Counted from the first letter of the stretch, positions 17,215-25,846 are shown. The stretch is 64,000 nt of DNA from Streptomyces rapamycinicus NRRL 5491 (GCF_024298965.1 NZ_CP085193.1:8432001-8496000); one strand, 5' to 3'. The notes: a model not told the origin generated them from the letters alone. A program made the numbers and translations.

Positions 17215-17236
17215 GTACCGGCGGTACCGCCGGTAC
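17215..17236. promoter_or_regulatory. perfect 22-bp palindrome upstream of the primase-polymerase gene
   Basis: The sequence made of GTACCGGCGGT and its exact reverse complement ends 22 bp before the start codon at 17259. It could be an operator overlapping the 5' untranslated region or a stem that masks initiation. Confidence 0.55.
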
Positions 17237-17258
17237 GGGCGGTGAAGCGAGGCGGTAG

Positions 17259-17993
17259 ATGGAACGCATGGGCAGGTTCTCCCAGTGGCTGCGTCGGCCG
17301 AGGAGCGGAGCGGGCGGCGACCAGGGCACGGGAGCGGGCGCCGCGGGCGTCCGCGAGGACCTGCTCATGGCCGCCGCGGCGGCGGGATTCCCGCTCGCGC
17401 CGGCCGCGTACCCCTCCGGCTACGGCTGTTCCTGTGACCGCATCGGCTGTCCCACCCCGGCCCGCCACCCCGTCTCGTTCGCCTGGCAGACCCAGGCGAC
17501 GACGGACCCGGACAAGGTCGCGCAGTGGCTGCGCGCCGATCCGCAGGCCAACTTCATCACCGCCACCGGCATCATCCACGATGTGCTCGACGTGCCCGCG
17601 GACGCGGGGCGGCTGGCCCTCGAGCGGCTGGGCGCGGCCGAGGTCGAGGTCGGGCCCGTGGCCACGAGCAGCGGCGATCTCCAGCAGGGCCGGATGCTCT
17701 TCTTCGCGGCCACGCGGGGTACGCCCGACGACGAGGACGAGTGGTGGCCGTGTGAGCTGGACTGCCATCCGGAGACGATGGATGAGCATCCGGGGCTGCG
17801 GTGGCACTGCCGGGGGAGCTATGTGCTGGTGCCGCCCGCGAGGTTGCCGGGGGACGGGCATGTGGGGTGGGTGCTCGGGCCGGAGCGGCCGCTGCCGGAT
17901 CCGCTGACGCTGCTGGAGGCGCTCACCGATGCGTGTGCCCGCTTCGCGGGCTCGGATCAGGATCAGGCTGCTGCTTGGCCGCTGGGGCGGTAG
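17259..17993 (+). CDS. bifunctional DNA primase/polymerase (prim-pol) domain protein
   Basis: This 244-residue protein matches the N-terminal prim-pol domain seen in Streptomyces proteins. A Cys-rich start (YPSGYGCSCDRIGCPTPARHP, about 52-72) is followed by WQTQATTDPDKVAQWL and NFITATG. In replication enzymes this fold synthesises primers. Stand-alone chromosomal Streptomyces versions like this one lack a helicase and are of unknown role. No acidic DxD catalytic pair is obvious, so it may be inactive as a polymerase. ATG 17259 was taken; an in-frame ATG lies three codons later. Confidence 0.7.
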   Translation: MERMGRFSQWLRRPRSGAGGDQGTGAGAAGVREDLLMAAAAAGFPLAPAAYPSGYGCSCDRIGCPTPARHPVSFAWQTQATTDPDKVAQWLRADPQANFITATGIIHDVLDVPADAGRLALERLGAAEVEVGPVATSSGDLQQGRMLFFAATRGTPDDEDEWWPCELDCHPETMDEHPGLRWHCRGSYVLVPPARLPGDGHVGWVLGPERPLPDPLTLLEALTDACARFAGSDQDQAAAWPLGR

Positions 17994-18040
17994 GGCGGTC
18001 GCGTCTCGGGGTTTCGTTGCCGGGTGCGGGCCGGTGGGTG

Positions 18041-18111
18041 GGTTGTGCCCACCCGTCCCTCCCCCAGCTACCGCTGGGAGGTGCCCCCTCCGCGGGACGA
18101 TTGCCCACAAC
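18041..18111. repeat. palindromic intergenic repeat of a second family
   Basis: A core hairpin CCCAGC-TACC-GCTGGG (18063-18078) is nested in an imperfect outer inverted repeat: GTTGTGCCCACCCGTCCC pairs roughly with the complement of GGGACGATTGCCCACAAC. GGGTGGG (18036-18042) pairs with CCCACCC (18048-18054). It lies between convergent genes and may terminate both. I recognise the sequence as a common Streptomyces intergenic motif. Confidence 0.6.
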
Positions 18112-18116
18112 TAGCC

Positions 18117-19106
18117 TCATTCGCCCTTCGCGGCGGTTACGCCCTCCAGGCGGTTGAGGAAGACCACCTTCGGGTCTGCCGCGTCCTTCGCGGGGACCCG
18201 TACCGCCGACTCCGCGATGCGGGTCAGCGTCACCGCCCTCTTGGCCTCCCCCGTCATCAGCGCCTTGATCTGCGGATCCGGGTTGGGCCGGAACCCCTTC
18301 GCCATGGTCTGCTTCTGCCGGTGGTGCGAGGTGAAGAACACGATCGCCCCGCCGTCCGAGGTGCGCAGCCCCACCGGGGCGTCCTGTGCGCCCTGCGCCG
18401 GGCTGTCGATGTACTCGGTCCAGAACTTCGGCGTGCGCAGGTACTTCTTCCGGGTGTCCCGCAGCCCCGACGTGGACTGCCCGTCGGCGAAGACCGAGCC
18501 CTTGCCCGTCATCAGGTAGTCGGCGTACTCCGCGCTCAGCTTGTCCGGCCGGGTGGCCAGCTTCGGGGCCGGTCCCGCGGCCCGGACCGGCTTGGCCCAG
18601 CCGTCCTTGTCGGTCGCGAAGTCCGGCACCTCGTCCTGGCTGAGGATCGACAGATACGCGGCCTTCCACGGCTCGTCGGCACCGCCACGGGTGAAGACGA
18701 ACAGCCAGCGGTTGTCGTCGCGGTTGCTGTCGGTGTCCGCGACGAAGAACTTCGGCCAGCCCACCTGCCTGGGGATGCGGTAGGTGACGTCGGACAGCTC
18801 CAGCGACGGGTACTTGGGGTTGCCGTCGGGCGAGCTCGCGTGCTGGGCCTTGAGGTCGGCCGTGGTGATGGCCTCGAGCGGGCCCGTCTCCACCTTGCTC
18901 GCCAGCGCCGGATCCAGCTCCCGGTACGCCTTGTTGTACGTGTCGGTGAACCGCTCGAGCGCCTTGGGCGCCTCAGCCTTGTCCACCGACGGAATGTTCT
19001 CCCGCTCGCCGTGCACCGTCATGCACCCCGTGAGCGTCATCCCCAGCGTCAGTACCACCGCTGCGGTCGGAACTGCCAGCTGCCGACGGGGCGACCTGCG
19101 TGTCAT
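18117..19106 (-). CDS. lipoprotein of unknown function downstream of efeU
   Basis: This 329-residue lipoprotein has a basic N-terminus, a hydrophobic signal and the lipobox LTGC (Cys28), followed by a mainly hydrophilic domain (motifs ITTADLKAQHASSP, WLFVFTRGG, VFFTSHHRQK). I do not recognise the domain. Relatives in Streptomyces are described only as hypothetical lipoproteins. Its first 134 bp overlap the 3' end of efeU in another frame on the same strand, so it is probably co-transcribed with the iron uptake operon. An accessory envelope role is therefore possible but unproven. Confidence 0.7.
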   Translation of the reverse strand: MTRRSPRRQLAVPTAAVVLTLGMTLTGCMTVHGERENIPSVDKAEAPKALERFTDTYNKAYRELDPALASKVETGPLEAITTADLKAQHASSPDGNPKYPSLELSDVTYRIPRQVGWPKFFVADTDSNRDDNRWLFVFTRGGADEPWKAAYLSILSQDEVPDFATDKDGWAKPVRAAGPAPKLATRPDKLSAEYADYLMTGKGSVFADGQSTSGLRDTRKKYLRTPKFWTEYIDSPAQGAQDAPVGLRTSDGGAIVFFTSHHRQKQTMAKGFRPNPDPQIKALMTGEAKRAVTLTRIAESAVRVPAKDAADPKVVFLNRLEGVTAAKGE

Positions 19107-19950
19107 GGGGCTCCGGCTCCCGATTCGTGGGGGCTGCTGTGGACGGCGACACCCTACCCGGGCGGAGGAACAGCGCGAGCGTGGGGACCAGGTAGAGCGC
19201 CCACATCCACACCTGGAGCCAGGTCGGGTCCGGCTGGAAGTTGAAGACGCCCTTGAGCACCGTGCCGTACCAGGAGTCCGGCGCGATGGTGGAGCTGATG
19301 TCGAAGGCCAGCGAGTGCAGCCCGGGCAGCCAGTCGGCCTCCTGGAGGTCGTGGAACCCGTACGCGAGCACCCCCGCCGCCACCACGACCAGCATCGCGC
19401 CGGTCCAGGTGAAGAACTTCGCCAGGTTGATCCGGAGCGCGCCCCGGTAGAACAGCCAGCCCAGCACCACGGCGGTGACCAGGCCCAGGACCACGCCGAT
19501 CAGCGGGTCCGCCGTACCGTCGTTGCTCGCCCGCACCGCCGTCCACACGAACAGCGCGGTCTCCAGACCCTCCCGGCCGACCGCGAGGAAGGCCGTGGCC
19601 ACCAGCGCCCCGGTGCCCATCGCGAGCGCCGCGTCCAGCTTGCTGTGCAGCTCGGACCTCAGATGGCGGGCGGTGCGCCGCATCCAGAACACCATCCAGG
19701 TCACCAGGCCCACCGACAGGATCGACAGCGAGCCGCCCAGCGCCTCCTGCGCCTCGAAGGTCAGCTCCTGCGAGCCGAACTCCAGCGCCGCGCCGAAGGA
19801 CATGCTCAGGACCACCGCGGCGGCGATGCCGAGCCACACCGGGCGCAGCGCCTCCCGGCGCCCGGTCTTGACCAGATAGGCGACCAGGATGCAGACCACC
19901 AGGCTGGCTTCGAGTCCTTCGCGCAGACCGATCAGGTAATTGCCGAACAC
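18973..19950 (-). CDS. efeU: EfeU/Ftr1-type high-affinity iron permease
   Basis: This 325-residue membrane protein starts at GTG 19950 behind GGAAGG. The two REGLE motifs that bind iron in the Ftr1/EfeU family are present: LREGLEASL in helix 1 and GREGLETALF in helix 4. About seven membrane helices end near residue 260. A hydrophilic about 60-residue tail follows and is encoded in the region overlapping the next lipoprotein gene by 134 bp. The tail is not a family feature and may reflect loss of an earlier stop. It acts with EfeO and EfeB to import ferrous/ferric iron across the membrane. Confidence 0.92.
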   Translation of the reverse strand: MFGNYLIGLREGLEASLVVCILVAYLVKTGRREALRPVWLGIAAAVVLSMSFGAALEFGSQELTFEAQEALGGSLSILSVGLVTWMVFWMRRTARHLRSELHSKLDAALAMGTGALVATAFLAVGREGLETALFVWTAVRASNDGTADPLIGVVLGLVTAVVLGWLFYRGALRINLAKFFTWTGAMLVVVAAGVLAYGFHDLQEADWLPGLHSLAFDISSTIAPDSWYGTVLKGVFNFQPDPTWLQVWMWALYLVPTLALFLRPGRVSPSTAAPTNREPEPHDTQVAPSAAGSSDRSGGTDAGDDAHGVHDGARRAGEHSVGGQG

Positions 19951-20019
19951 GAGGTTCGCCTTCCTTTTCCTTGTCGGGGGTTCCTGGAGGAGGTGGTCGA
20001 GGATTTCTGGGGGAGTCCG

Positions 20020-21279
20020 TCAGGAGAACAGCGCCCGGCCCCACCAGTCGTCCGCGTCCCGGACGCCCGGCGGGACGGCGAAGAGCGCCGAACCCACGTG
20101 CTGGATGTACTCGTTGAGCGCGTCGGTCCGCGCCAGCCGCCGCTGTACGGGCACGAATCCGTCCCGTACGTCGTGCTGGTAGGCGAGGAAGAACAGCCCC
20201 GCGTCCAGCCGCCCCAGACCGTCCGTGCCATCGGTGAAGGAGTAGCCGCGGCGCAGGATCCGGGCCCCGCCGTTGGAGTCCGGATGCGCCAGCCGGACAT
20301 GCGCGGTGGGCAGCATCGCCTTCAGATTCGGCGCGTCGTGCTCGCGCTGCCTGCCCTGTGGCGCGCCTTCGCCCTTGTCCCGGCCGAAGACGTCCTCCTG
20401 CTCCTTGAGCGAGGTGCGGTCCCAGGTCTCGATGTGCATCCGGATGCGGCGCGCCACCAGGTACGAGCCGCCGGCCAGCCACGCCGGGCCCGCCTTCCCG
20501 CTCACCCACACATGCTTGTCCAGGGCGGCGGAGTCGGTGCCCGCGATGTTCCGCGTGCCGTCCTTGAAGCCCATCATGTTGCGCGGGGTCTGGGCGTCCG
20601 GCGTGGTCGAGGAGGTCTTGCCGAAGCCCAGCTGCGACCAGCGGATGGCCACCTTGCCCATGCCGATGCGGGCCAGGTTGCGGATGGCGTGCACGGCCAC
20701 CTGCGGATCGTCCGCGCACGCCTGTACGCACAGATCGCCGTCGCTGCGCGCCGGGTCGAGGTTGTCGCCGGGGAAGGCGGGCAGGTCGATCAGCGCCTCG
20801 GGGCGGCGGTCGGCGATGCCGAAGCGGTCCTTGCCCTTCTTGTCCGTAAACAGCGTGGGCCCGAAGCCGATGGTGAGGGTGAGCCGGGACGCCTTGAGGC
20901 CCAGTGCCTCGCCGGTGTCGTCCGGCGGGGCCTCCGCCAGATCGCTCACCGCGCCGCCGCCGACCGCGTGCCCCTGCGTCATCCGGGTCGCCGCCTTCGT
21001 CCACTCCTTCAGCAGCGCGATCAGCTCGGCGCGGTCGTCGGTGGTGACGTCGAACGCCGCGAAGTGCAGCCGGTCCTGTACCGCGGTGGCGATCCCCGCC
21101 TGGTGCGCCCCGTGGAAGGGCACCGCGGCGCCGCTGTCGGCGACCGCCTGGGTGTCGTCCGCGTCGCCGCTGAGCGCGGCCGCCGCGCCCCCGGCTGCCG
21201 CGGCGCCGAGCGCGAGCCCGGCGCCGCCCCAGCCGATCAGCGCCCGGCGCGAGGGAGCCGTGTTGGCCTCGTCGGTCAT
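20020..21279 (-). CDS. efeB: EfeB, Tat-exported dye-decolorizing heme peroxidase/deferrochelatase
   Basis: This 419-residue DyP-type peroxidase starts at ATG 21279, 10 bases after GAGGGAG. The Tat signal contains SRRALIGWGGAGLALGAAAAG. The DyP GXXDG motif is in MMGFKDGTRN, the distal Arg is expected in the following segment, and the proximal His region is LPTAHVRLAHP. In the EfeUOB system it oxidises ferrous iron or extracts iron from heme in the periplasm-equivalent space. It lies 11 bp downstream of efeO in the same operon. Confidence 0.92.
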   Translation of the reverse strand: MTDEANTAPSRRALIGWGGAGLALGAAAAGGAAAALSGDADDTQAVADSGAAVPFHGAHQAGIATAVQDRLHFAAFDVTTDDRAELIALLKEWTKAATRMTQGHAVGGGAVSDLAEAPPDDTGEALGLKASRLTLTIGFGPTLFTDKKGKDRFGIADRRPEALIDLPAFPGDNLDPARSDGDLCVQACADDPQVAVHAIRNLARIGMGKVAIRWSQLGFGKTSSTTPDAQTPRNMMGFKDGTRNIAGTDSAALDKHVWVSGKAGPAWLAGGSYLVARRIRMHIETWDRTSLKEQEDVFGRDKGEGAPQGRQREHDAPNLKAMLPTAHVRLAHPDSNGGARILRRGYSFTDGTDGLGRLDAGLFFLAYQHDVRDGFVPVQRRLARTDALNEYIQHVGSALFAVPPGVRDADDWWGRALFS

Positions 21280-21290
21280 GTCCGGCTCCC

Positions 21291-22424
21291 TCACTTGGTG
21301 ACGACGGCGGCGGCGAGCCGGGAGAGCGGCTCGGCGAGCGCGTTGACCGCGTCGGACAGCTTCTTGCGCTGGGACTCCGAGACGGTGTCGTACGACACGA
21401 AGCCATCGCCCTCGCGGTACTGGTCCAGCAGCTTTCCGACGGCCGCGAACTGCTTGTCGAGCTCCTTGGCCAGCTCCGGGTCGTTCTTGGCCGCCACAGG
21501 CTTCAGCAGCTTGTACGAGGTCTCGGCGCCCTCGACGTTGCCCTCGAAGTCCACCAGGTCGGTGTGGCTGTAGCGCTCCTCCTCACCGGTGACCTTGCCG
21601 GTCTGCACCTCGTCCAGCAGCTCCTTGGCGCCGTTGGCCATTCCGGTGGGGGTGATGTCGGCGGTGCCGACGCGCTTCTGCCAGTCCTTCAGGTCCTTGA
21701 TGAGCTGGTCGGCGAGGTCATGGTCGGCCGCGGTGATCTTCTTGGTCTGCCACAGCGACTTCTCCAGCCGGTGCCAGCCGGTCCACTTCTGGCCCTTCTC
21801 CAGGCCGTCCTCGCGCACATCCACCTTGGGGTCGATATCGCCGAAGGACTCGGCTACCGGCTCGGTGCGCTCCCAGCCGATGCGCGAGGGGGCGTAGAGC
21901 TTCTTGGCACCCTCGAGGTCGTCCTTCTTGACCGCGTCGGCGAACTTCTGGACCGCGGGCAGCGTGTCGTCGGCCTGCTTCTGGGCGTACGTCCGGTACG
22001 CGGCCACCGCCTTGTCCAGCTTCGGATCGCGCTTGGCCGGATTGCCCTTGCCGGTGGCGGACACCTTCTGGCGGATGCCGTGGCCCTTCATCCCGGGCTT
22101 GCAGGCGATCTCGTAGGAACCGGTCTTGACCTCGGCGTTGATCGAGGCGCTGGTGCCGGGGCCGATGTTCTCCCGCTCGGTGACGATCCGGTCGCCCGGG
22201 GCGTAGACATAGACCTCGGTGACCTTGGAGCCCTTGTTCTCCACCGCGAACTTCACATGTCCGGCGGGGAAGGAGGTCTTGGAGACCTCGCACGCGCTGT
22301 CGGAGGCGGTGACCTGGATGGCGTCGGAGTCCTTGGCGTCGGACTTCTGGGCGCATCCGGCGACGGCGGTGATCGTCGTCAGTGCCGATATCGCGGCGAC
22401 AACGGAGGTGCGAGCGGCTCGCAT
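21291..22424 (-). CDS. efeO: EfeO, iron-binding lipoprotein with cupredoxin and imelysin domains
   Basis: This 377-residue lipoprotein has the lipobox VAGC (Cys24). An N-terminal cupredoxin-like domain (about 35-135, CEVSKTSFPAGHVKFAVEN, GSYEIACKPGMKGHG) is followed by a helical M75/imelysin domain with the metal-binding GWHRLEKSLW (HxxE) motif at about residue 240. It captures iron for transfer to EfeU. This is the first gene of the efeO-efeB-efeU operon, and the 19-bp iron box 57 bp upstream indicates repression by an IdeR/DmdR regulator when iron is sufficient. Confidence 0.93.
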   Translation of the reverse strand: MRAARTSVVAAISALTTITAVAGCAQKSDAKDSDAIQVTASDSACEVSKTSFPAGHVKFAVENKGSKVTEVYVYAPGDRIVTERENIGPGTSASINAEVKTGSYEIACKPGMKGHGIRQKVSATGKGNPAKRDPKLDKAVAAYRTYAQKQADDTLPAVQKFADAVKKDDLEGAKKLYAPSRIGWERTEPVAESFGDIDPKVDVREDGLEKGQKWTGWHRLEKSLWQTKKITAADHDLADQLIKDLKDWQKRVGTADITPTGMANGAKELLDEVQTGKVTGEEERYSHTDLVDFEGNVEGAETSYKLLKPVAAKNDPELAKELDKQFAAVGKLLDQYREGDGFVSYDTVSESQRKKLSDAVNALAEPLSRLAAAVVTK

Positions 22425-22480
22425 ACGGGCTCCAGACGGAATCAGGGCAGGGCGGGCGGGACGGGCGTAAGACGGTCGGA

Positions 22481-22499
22481 TAAGGCTGGCCTAACTTAA
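22481..22499. promoter_or_regulatory. IdeR/DmdR-type iron box upstream of efeO
   Basis: The 19-bp TAAGGCTGGCCTAACTTAA, read on the minus strand as TTAAGTTAGGCCAGCCTTA, matches 15 of 19 positions of the actinobacterial iron box TTAGGTTAGGCTAACCTAA. It lies 57-75 bp upstream of the efeO start. Confidence 0.75.
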
Positions 22500-22884
22500 C
22501 TGAGCCTTGCCTGTGTGGATCCTGTGTAAGGTCAAGGAGTGCTCTGCGGATGGCAAAGGTTTGGCCAAGGTGGCTGATTTGATGCGGTTCGCAGTCCGGG
22601 AAAAGTGACGCACGCCTCTCATGGGCGCGGCTCGTCGGATGTCGCCTTTGACGTCGTCTTTGGCGCCGCCCCCGCTGGCGCCCGCCGCCGCCCCGACGAC
22701 CACTTGGCCTGCAAATGGGAAGTCGGCGTGAGCTTTCCTGAAGGGGGACTACGGCCTTGCGATCCCCGAATGGGGCCGGAGTCCCTGTCCTGCGGCGGCT
22801 GCGCCTACCGCAGGGGGTCTGGAGGGCGGGCCGCTGGGGCCGTCGTCCGGTACGGGGGCCCGGAACACCAGCGACCCACCCGGC
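22500..22884. other. 385-bp region without a supported gene
   Basis: This stretch is between the efe promoter and the small-gene cluster. I find no coding frame with a good start site and typical Streptomyces codon pattern; the reading frames present are short or low-complexity. It probably holds the efeO promoter near 22500 and the transcript end of the minus-strand small genes. Confidence 0.5.
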
Positions 22885-23028
22885 TCATGGGGCGGGGGTG
22901 CTCGCGAAGCAGAGCCGGACCGCGAGCACCGGCGGCGCGGGCACGCAGAGCAGCAGGACGCGCGGGGTGGCACGGAAGGCGAGCAGCCCGGCCCGCGCGG
23001 TGGTCGACCGCCGACGGCACCGCCTCAT
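22885..23028 (-). CDS. tiny basic hydrophobic protein, coupled to the Cys-rich small gene
   Basis: This 47-residue reading frame begins at ATG 23028, overlapping the stop of the preceding 60-residue gene as ATGA, with GGAGGG six bases upstream. The product has a very basic start (MRRCRRRS) and a hydrophobic stretch ([19 protein letters not shown]), so it could be a membrane peptide. I do not recognise it. The overlap and ribosome-binding site are the main arguments that it is translated. Confidence 0.4.
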   Translation of the reverse strand: MRRCRRRSTTARAGLLAFRATPRVLLLCVPAPPVLAVRLCFASTPAP

Positions 23029-23207
23029 GTGCCCTCCTCTGCCCGAGCCAGGCGTGCTGCCTCCTCGTAGGCGCTGAGCAGCCGCTCCCCGGTCTCGCAT
23101 ACGGCGCCGGGCGTCCGGCAGGCCGGGCAGCCCGCAGCGTGCTCGATGGCCGCCCGCCACGCCTCCTCGGCGTCCAAGGCGACCCCGGTCCGGTCGCCGC
23201 CTGCCAT
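23025..23207 (-). CDS. small Cys-containing protein accompanying the RsbW-like ATPase
   Basis: This 60-residue protein has a CPAC motif and a third Cys ([20 protein letters not shown]) followed by an acidic helix ([18 protein letters not shown]). The Cys spacing suggests metal binding or redox sensing. Similar short proteins occur next to RsbW-type ATPases in Streptomyces. It lies 70 bp downstream of the ATPase on the same strand and is probably in the same transcript. Function unknown. Confidence 0.6.
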   Translation of the reverse strand: MAGGDRTGVALDAEEAWRAAIEHAAGCPACRTPGAVCETGERLLSAYEEAARLARAEEGT

Positions 23208-23277
23208 CAGCAGCGCTCCTGCGGCCTGGCCCGGAGCGTGGTGACGAGGCCACGCGGGCAGTCGACGCTACGGATGA

Positions 23278-23691
23278 TCAACCGCACTTCAGCTCGCCCC
23301 AAACCTGCTTGCCCCAGCGGTACCGGTCCGTCCCCCACCGGTCCGTGAGGGCATCGACCAACAGCAGCCCCCGGCCTCGGGTGTTGTCGCCGCCTGAGTC
23401 TGTCCGCAGGTAGGGGACATCGCGGGACCGGTCCACCACGCCGATGCGGACGAACTTCTCGGACGGTCGGGTGACGACGACGCGGATCGACCCCAGACGG
23501 GCGTGATCCACGGCGTTGGAGACCAGCTCCGTGATCACCAGCGCGGCGACCTCTATCAGGCCCTCCTGCCCCCAGGCGGCCAGTGCGGTCCGTACCAGCT
23601 TGCGGGCGGCTCCCGCGCTCTCCGGTACGCGGCGCATGGTCTGGGAGTACCCGGGGTGCCCTGTGGGGCGAGGTGTAGCGGTCACGGACAT
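23278..23691 (-). CDS. RsbW-like ATP-binding protein (putative anti-sigma factor/serine kinase)
   Basis: This 137-residue HATPase_c_2 protein starts at ATG 23691. The Bergerat-fold motifs are visible: N-box VITELVSNAVDHARLGS and G-boxes with DNTRGRGLLLVDALTDRWG. Streptomyces encodes dozens of these proteins; some bind sigma factors or anti-anti-sigma factors and some have unknown partners. It is divergent from the HTH-TPR regulator (23849), and the two share a 150-bp promoter region, an arrangement often seen for such pairs. Confidence 0.8.
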   Translation of the reverse strand: MSVTATPRPTGHPGYSQTMRRVPESAGAARKLVRTALAAWGQEGLIEVAALVITELVSNAVDHARLGSIRVVVTRPSEKFVRIGVVDRSRDVPYLRTDSGGDNTRGRGLLLVDALTDRWGTDRYRWGKQVWGELKCG

Positions 23692-23848
23692 CAGGACCTC
23701 AGTGGGTGCGAAGTGAGCGGCCTTGTCCGAGTGAACGACGGCTCGCCGCGCGACAGAGGGAAATGTCGCCCAGGTGCGCACATCGCCCAGCCGGAAATTC
23801 TCGACCGACTCTCCTCGCGGAGGGGGCTCACATCGCTACGGTGGGTAC

Positions 23849-25107
23849 GTGGAGGGGAACGAACACCTCATCAGCGCCCTGCGCGAGAGCGGCTCACCCA
23901 GGCCGCCTTGGCGGACGCGGTGAACACTCACCTGCACCGCGACGGCCACGAAGGCACGGTCAGCGACCGGACGGTCCGCAACTGGCTGACCGGAAAGACC
24001 CGTTGGCCGCACTCTCGGCAGCGGGCAGCCTTAGAGGCAGTATTCGGATGTAGTGCCGAAGAACTGGGATTCGTCCCGCCAGCCCGAAGATGCCCCGCCA
24101 CAGAACCGGAGGATCCCGTGAGGCGCAGGAACTTCCTGATGGCCACCACCGGTACGACGGCTGCGGTCGCCGTTCCTCTCATCGCACAGCACTCCGTAGG
24201 CACCTCAGACGTGATCCGGCTCCGTTCCGGCTTGGACGCCCTGGTGGCCGTGGACGCCACACGGGGAGGCCACGACGAACTGGAGCGCAGGGCCCTTGCC
24301 GGGGCGGCCAAGGCGCTGGAGAAGCAGAAGCTGGGTGCCTCTCAGCGCATCCGCCAGAGGCTGTTCAGCGTGGCCGCCGACTACACGTGCAGTGCCGCCT
24401 GGTCCGCCATCGACGACAAGCGCACCGACCGGGCTCGCGGCCTGCTGGATCGGGCGCTCTATCTGGCCGGAATGGCCAAGGACTCCGTCGCCGAGCTGCA
24501 AGCCTGGAACTTGCACGCCTTCCTCGCCCACCATCGCGGTGCGTATACCGAGGCCGTCGACTCCGGCTATGCGGCCCAGGCGACGGCCATCGCCCGGCGG
24601 GACCCGTTCTACGCCTCTCTGGCCCATGTCCGGACGGCACTCGGCCACTCCACCCTGGGCGACCGACAGGCCGCCTTACGCTCCCTCGGGTGCGCCTGGG
24701 AGGCGCTGGACAAGGCGTCCCTGAATGATCCCCGCCCGAGCTGGACCGCCTTCTACGGACCTGGCGAGCTGATGGCCCTCACGGCCATCGTCCGGGACAA
24801 AATCGGTGAACCTGCGGAGGCCGAGGCCGCCTCCCACAAGGCGCTGGCCACCATCCCCGAGCAGTTCCGCCGCAACCGCGCCCTGGCCACCGTACGGCTC
24901 GCGCTGACCCAGCTCCACCAGCACGACGTCGACCAGGCGTGCGCCACGGCCTCCACCGCCTTCGACCTGATGGACGGGCACCCGATCCCCGGACGGATGC
25001 GCTCTCATCTCGGTGACTACTACCGCGACCTGATCATTCTTGCCCCGGATGCGGGTGTCGCCCGCGAGTGGGGAGACCGCTACCGAACCGAATGGAGCCG
25101 CGCGTGA
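23849..25107 (+). pseudogene. HTH-TPR transcriptional regulator with an N-terminal frameshift
   Basis: The expected start is GTG 23849 (VEGNEHLISALRESG). That frame ends after 24 codons at the TGA overlapping 23921. The family continuation LTQAALADAVNTHLHRDGHEG is present one frame over, so a single base is missing near 23893 (GGCTCACC where GG-N-CTCACC would restore the frame). Downstream the frame is open to 25107 and encodes the rest of a Cro/C1-like HTH (VSDRTVRNWLTGKTRWP), a linker with the segment RRNFLMATTGTTAAVAVP and a TPR-rich domain. It could be a true loss of function, a recent mutation or an error in the sequence. The GNAT gene overlaps its stop. Confidence 0.6.
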
Positions 25108-25631
25108 CCGCCGCAGGGCTGAACGTTCGACACTTCACCCAGACCGATCTCCCGGAGATCCGCCAGACGCTCATCGACGTACACGCCGACGCCCTCGCGG
25201 ACGAGATGGACGACCCCTTCAACCAGCGCTTCCCCTGGTTCGTGGACCACTGGGGCGGTCGGCCGGGGTTCTCCTGCGTGATCGCGTACGACGGCGACAA
25301 GGCGGTGGGCTTCGCCTACGGCGCCCCGGGCAGCCCCGGTCGCGAGTGGTGGCGCGAGCACCTCGACCCGGCGCCGGAGAAGCACCGGACCTTCTCGTAC
25401 TCCGAACTGGCCGTCATCCCGGCGTGGCGGAAGCAGGGCGTGTCCGAGCGGCTGACCCGCGCGCTGATGGCAGACCGGGACGAGGATCTCGTGGTCCTGC
25501 TGGTGGACACCGAACACCCCCGGGTGCAGGCCCTGTACGAGTCTTGGGGCTTCCGCAAGGTGGGCAAGGACCAGCCCTTCCCGGACTCCCCGGTCTTCGC
25601 CGTCATGCTCACCGAGTTGCCCCTGAAGTAG
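25104..25631 (+). CDS. GNAT family N-acetyltransferase
   Basis: This 175-residue protein starts at GTG 25104, overlapping the preceding stop as GTGA with GGAG eight bases upstream; ATG 25092 is an alternative. The GNAT core contains FSYSELAVIPAWRKQGVSERL (acetyl-CoA pyrophosphate loop, here Q-x-G-V instead of the usual R-G-x-G) and the C-terminal VQALYESWGFRKVG. The substrate is unknown. It is translationally coupled to the HTH-TPR gene. Confidence 0.8.
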   Translation: MTAAGLNVRHFTQTDLPEIRQTLIDVHADALADEMDDPFNQRFPWFVDHWGGRPGFSCVIAYDGDKAVGFAYGAPGSPGREWWREHLDPAPEKHRTFSYSELAVIPAWRKQGVSERLTRALMADRDEDLVVLLVDTEHPRVQALYESWGFRKVGKDQPFPDSPVFAVMLTELPLK

Positions 25632-25846
25632 GCCCAGAACAGGAGGGTTGGTGCTGGGTTTTAGCAGGGCGCTGAGCCCGGCCTCTGCCGCACTTCTGGA
25701 GTACGCCTCCCGCCGTTCCTCCTCGGCAATCTTCGCCCGGTGTCACTGCTGGAGCCATCCACCCAGGAGAGCGCCCCGCCGCCCCGACTGAGGCCCCGAT
25801 CAGGCCGATCCACTCTGCTCGCCCCTCAGCTCATCGCATGGCGAGC

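Noticed and set aside
22605..23348. 247-codon plus-strand open frame over the micro-gene cluster
   Set aside because: Low-complexity Arg/Gly/Ala composition, no ribosome-binding site, and it is antisense to the better-supported 60- and 47-codon genes.
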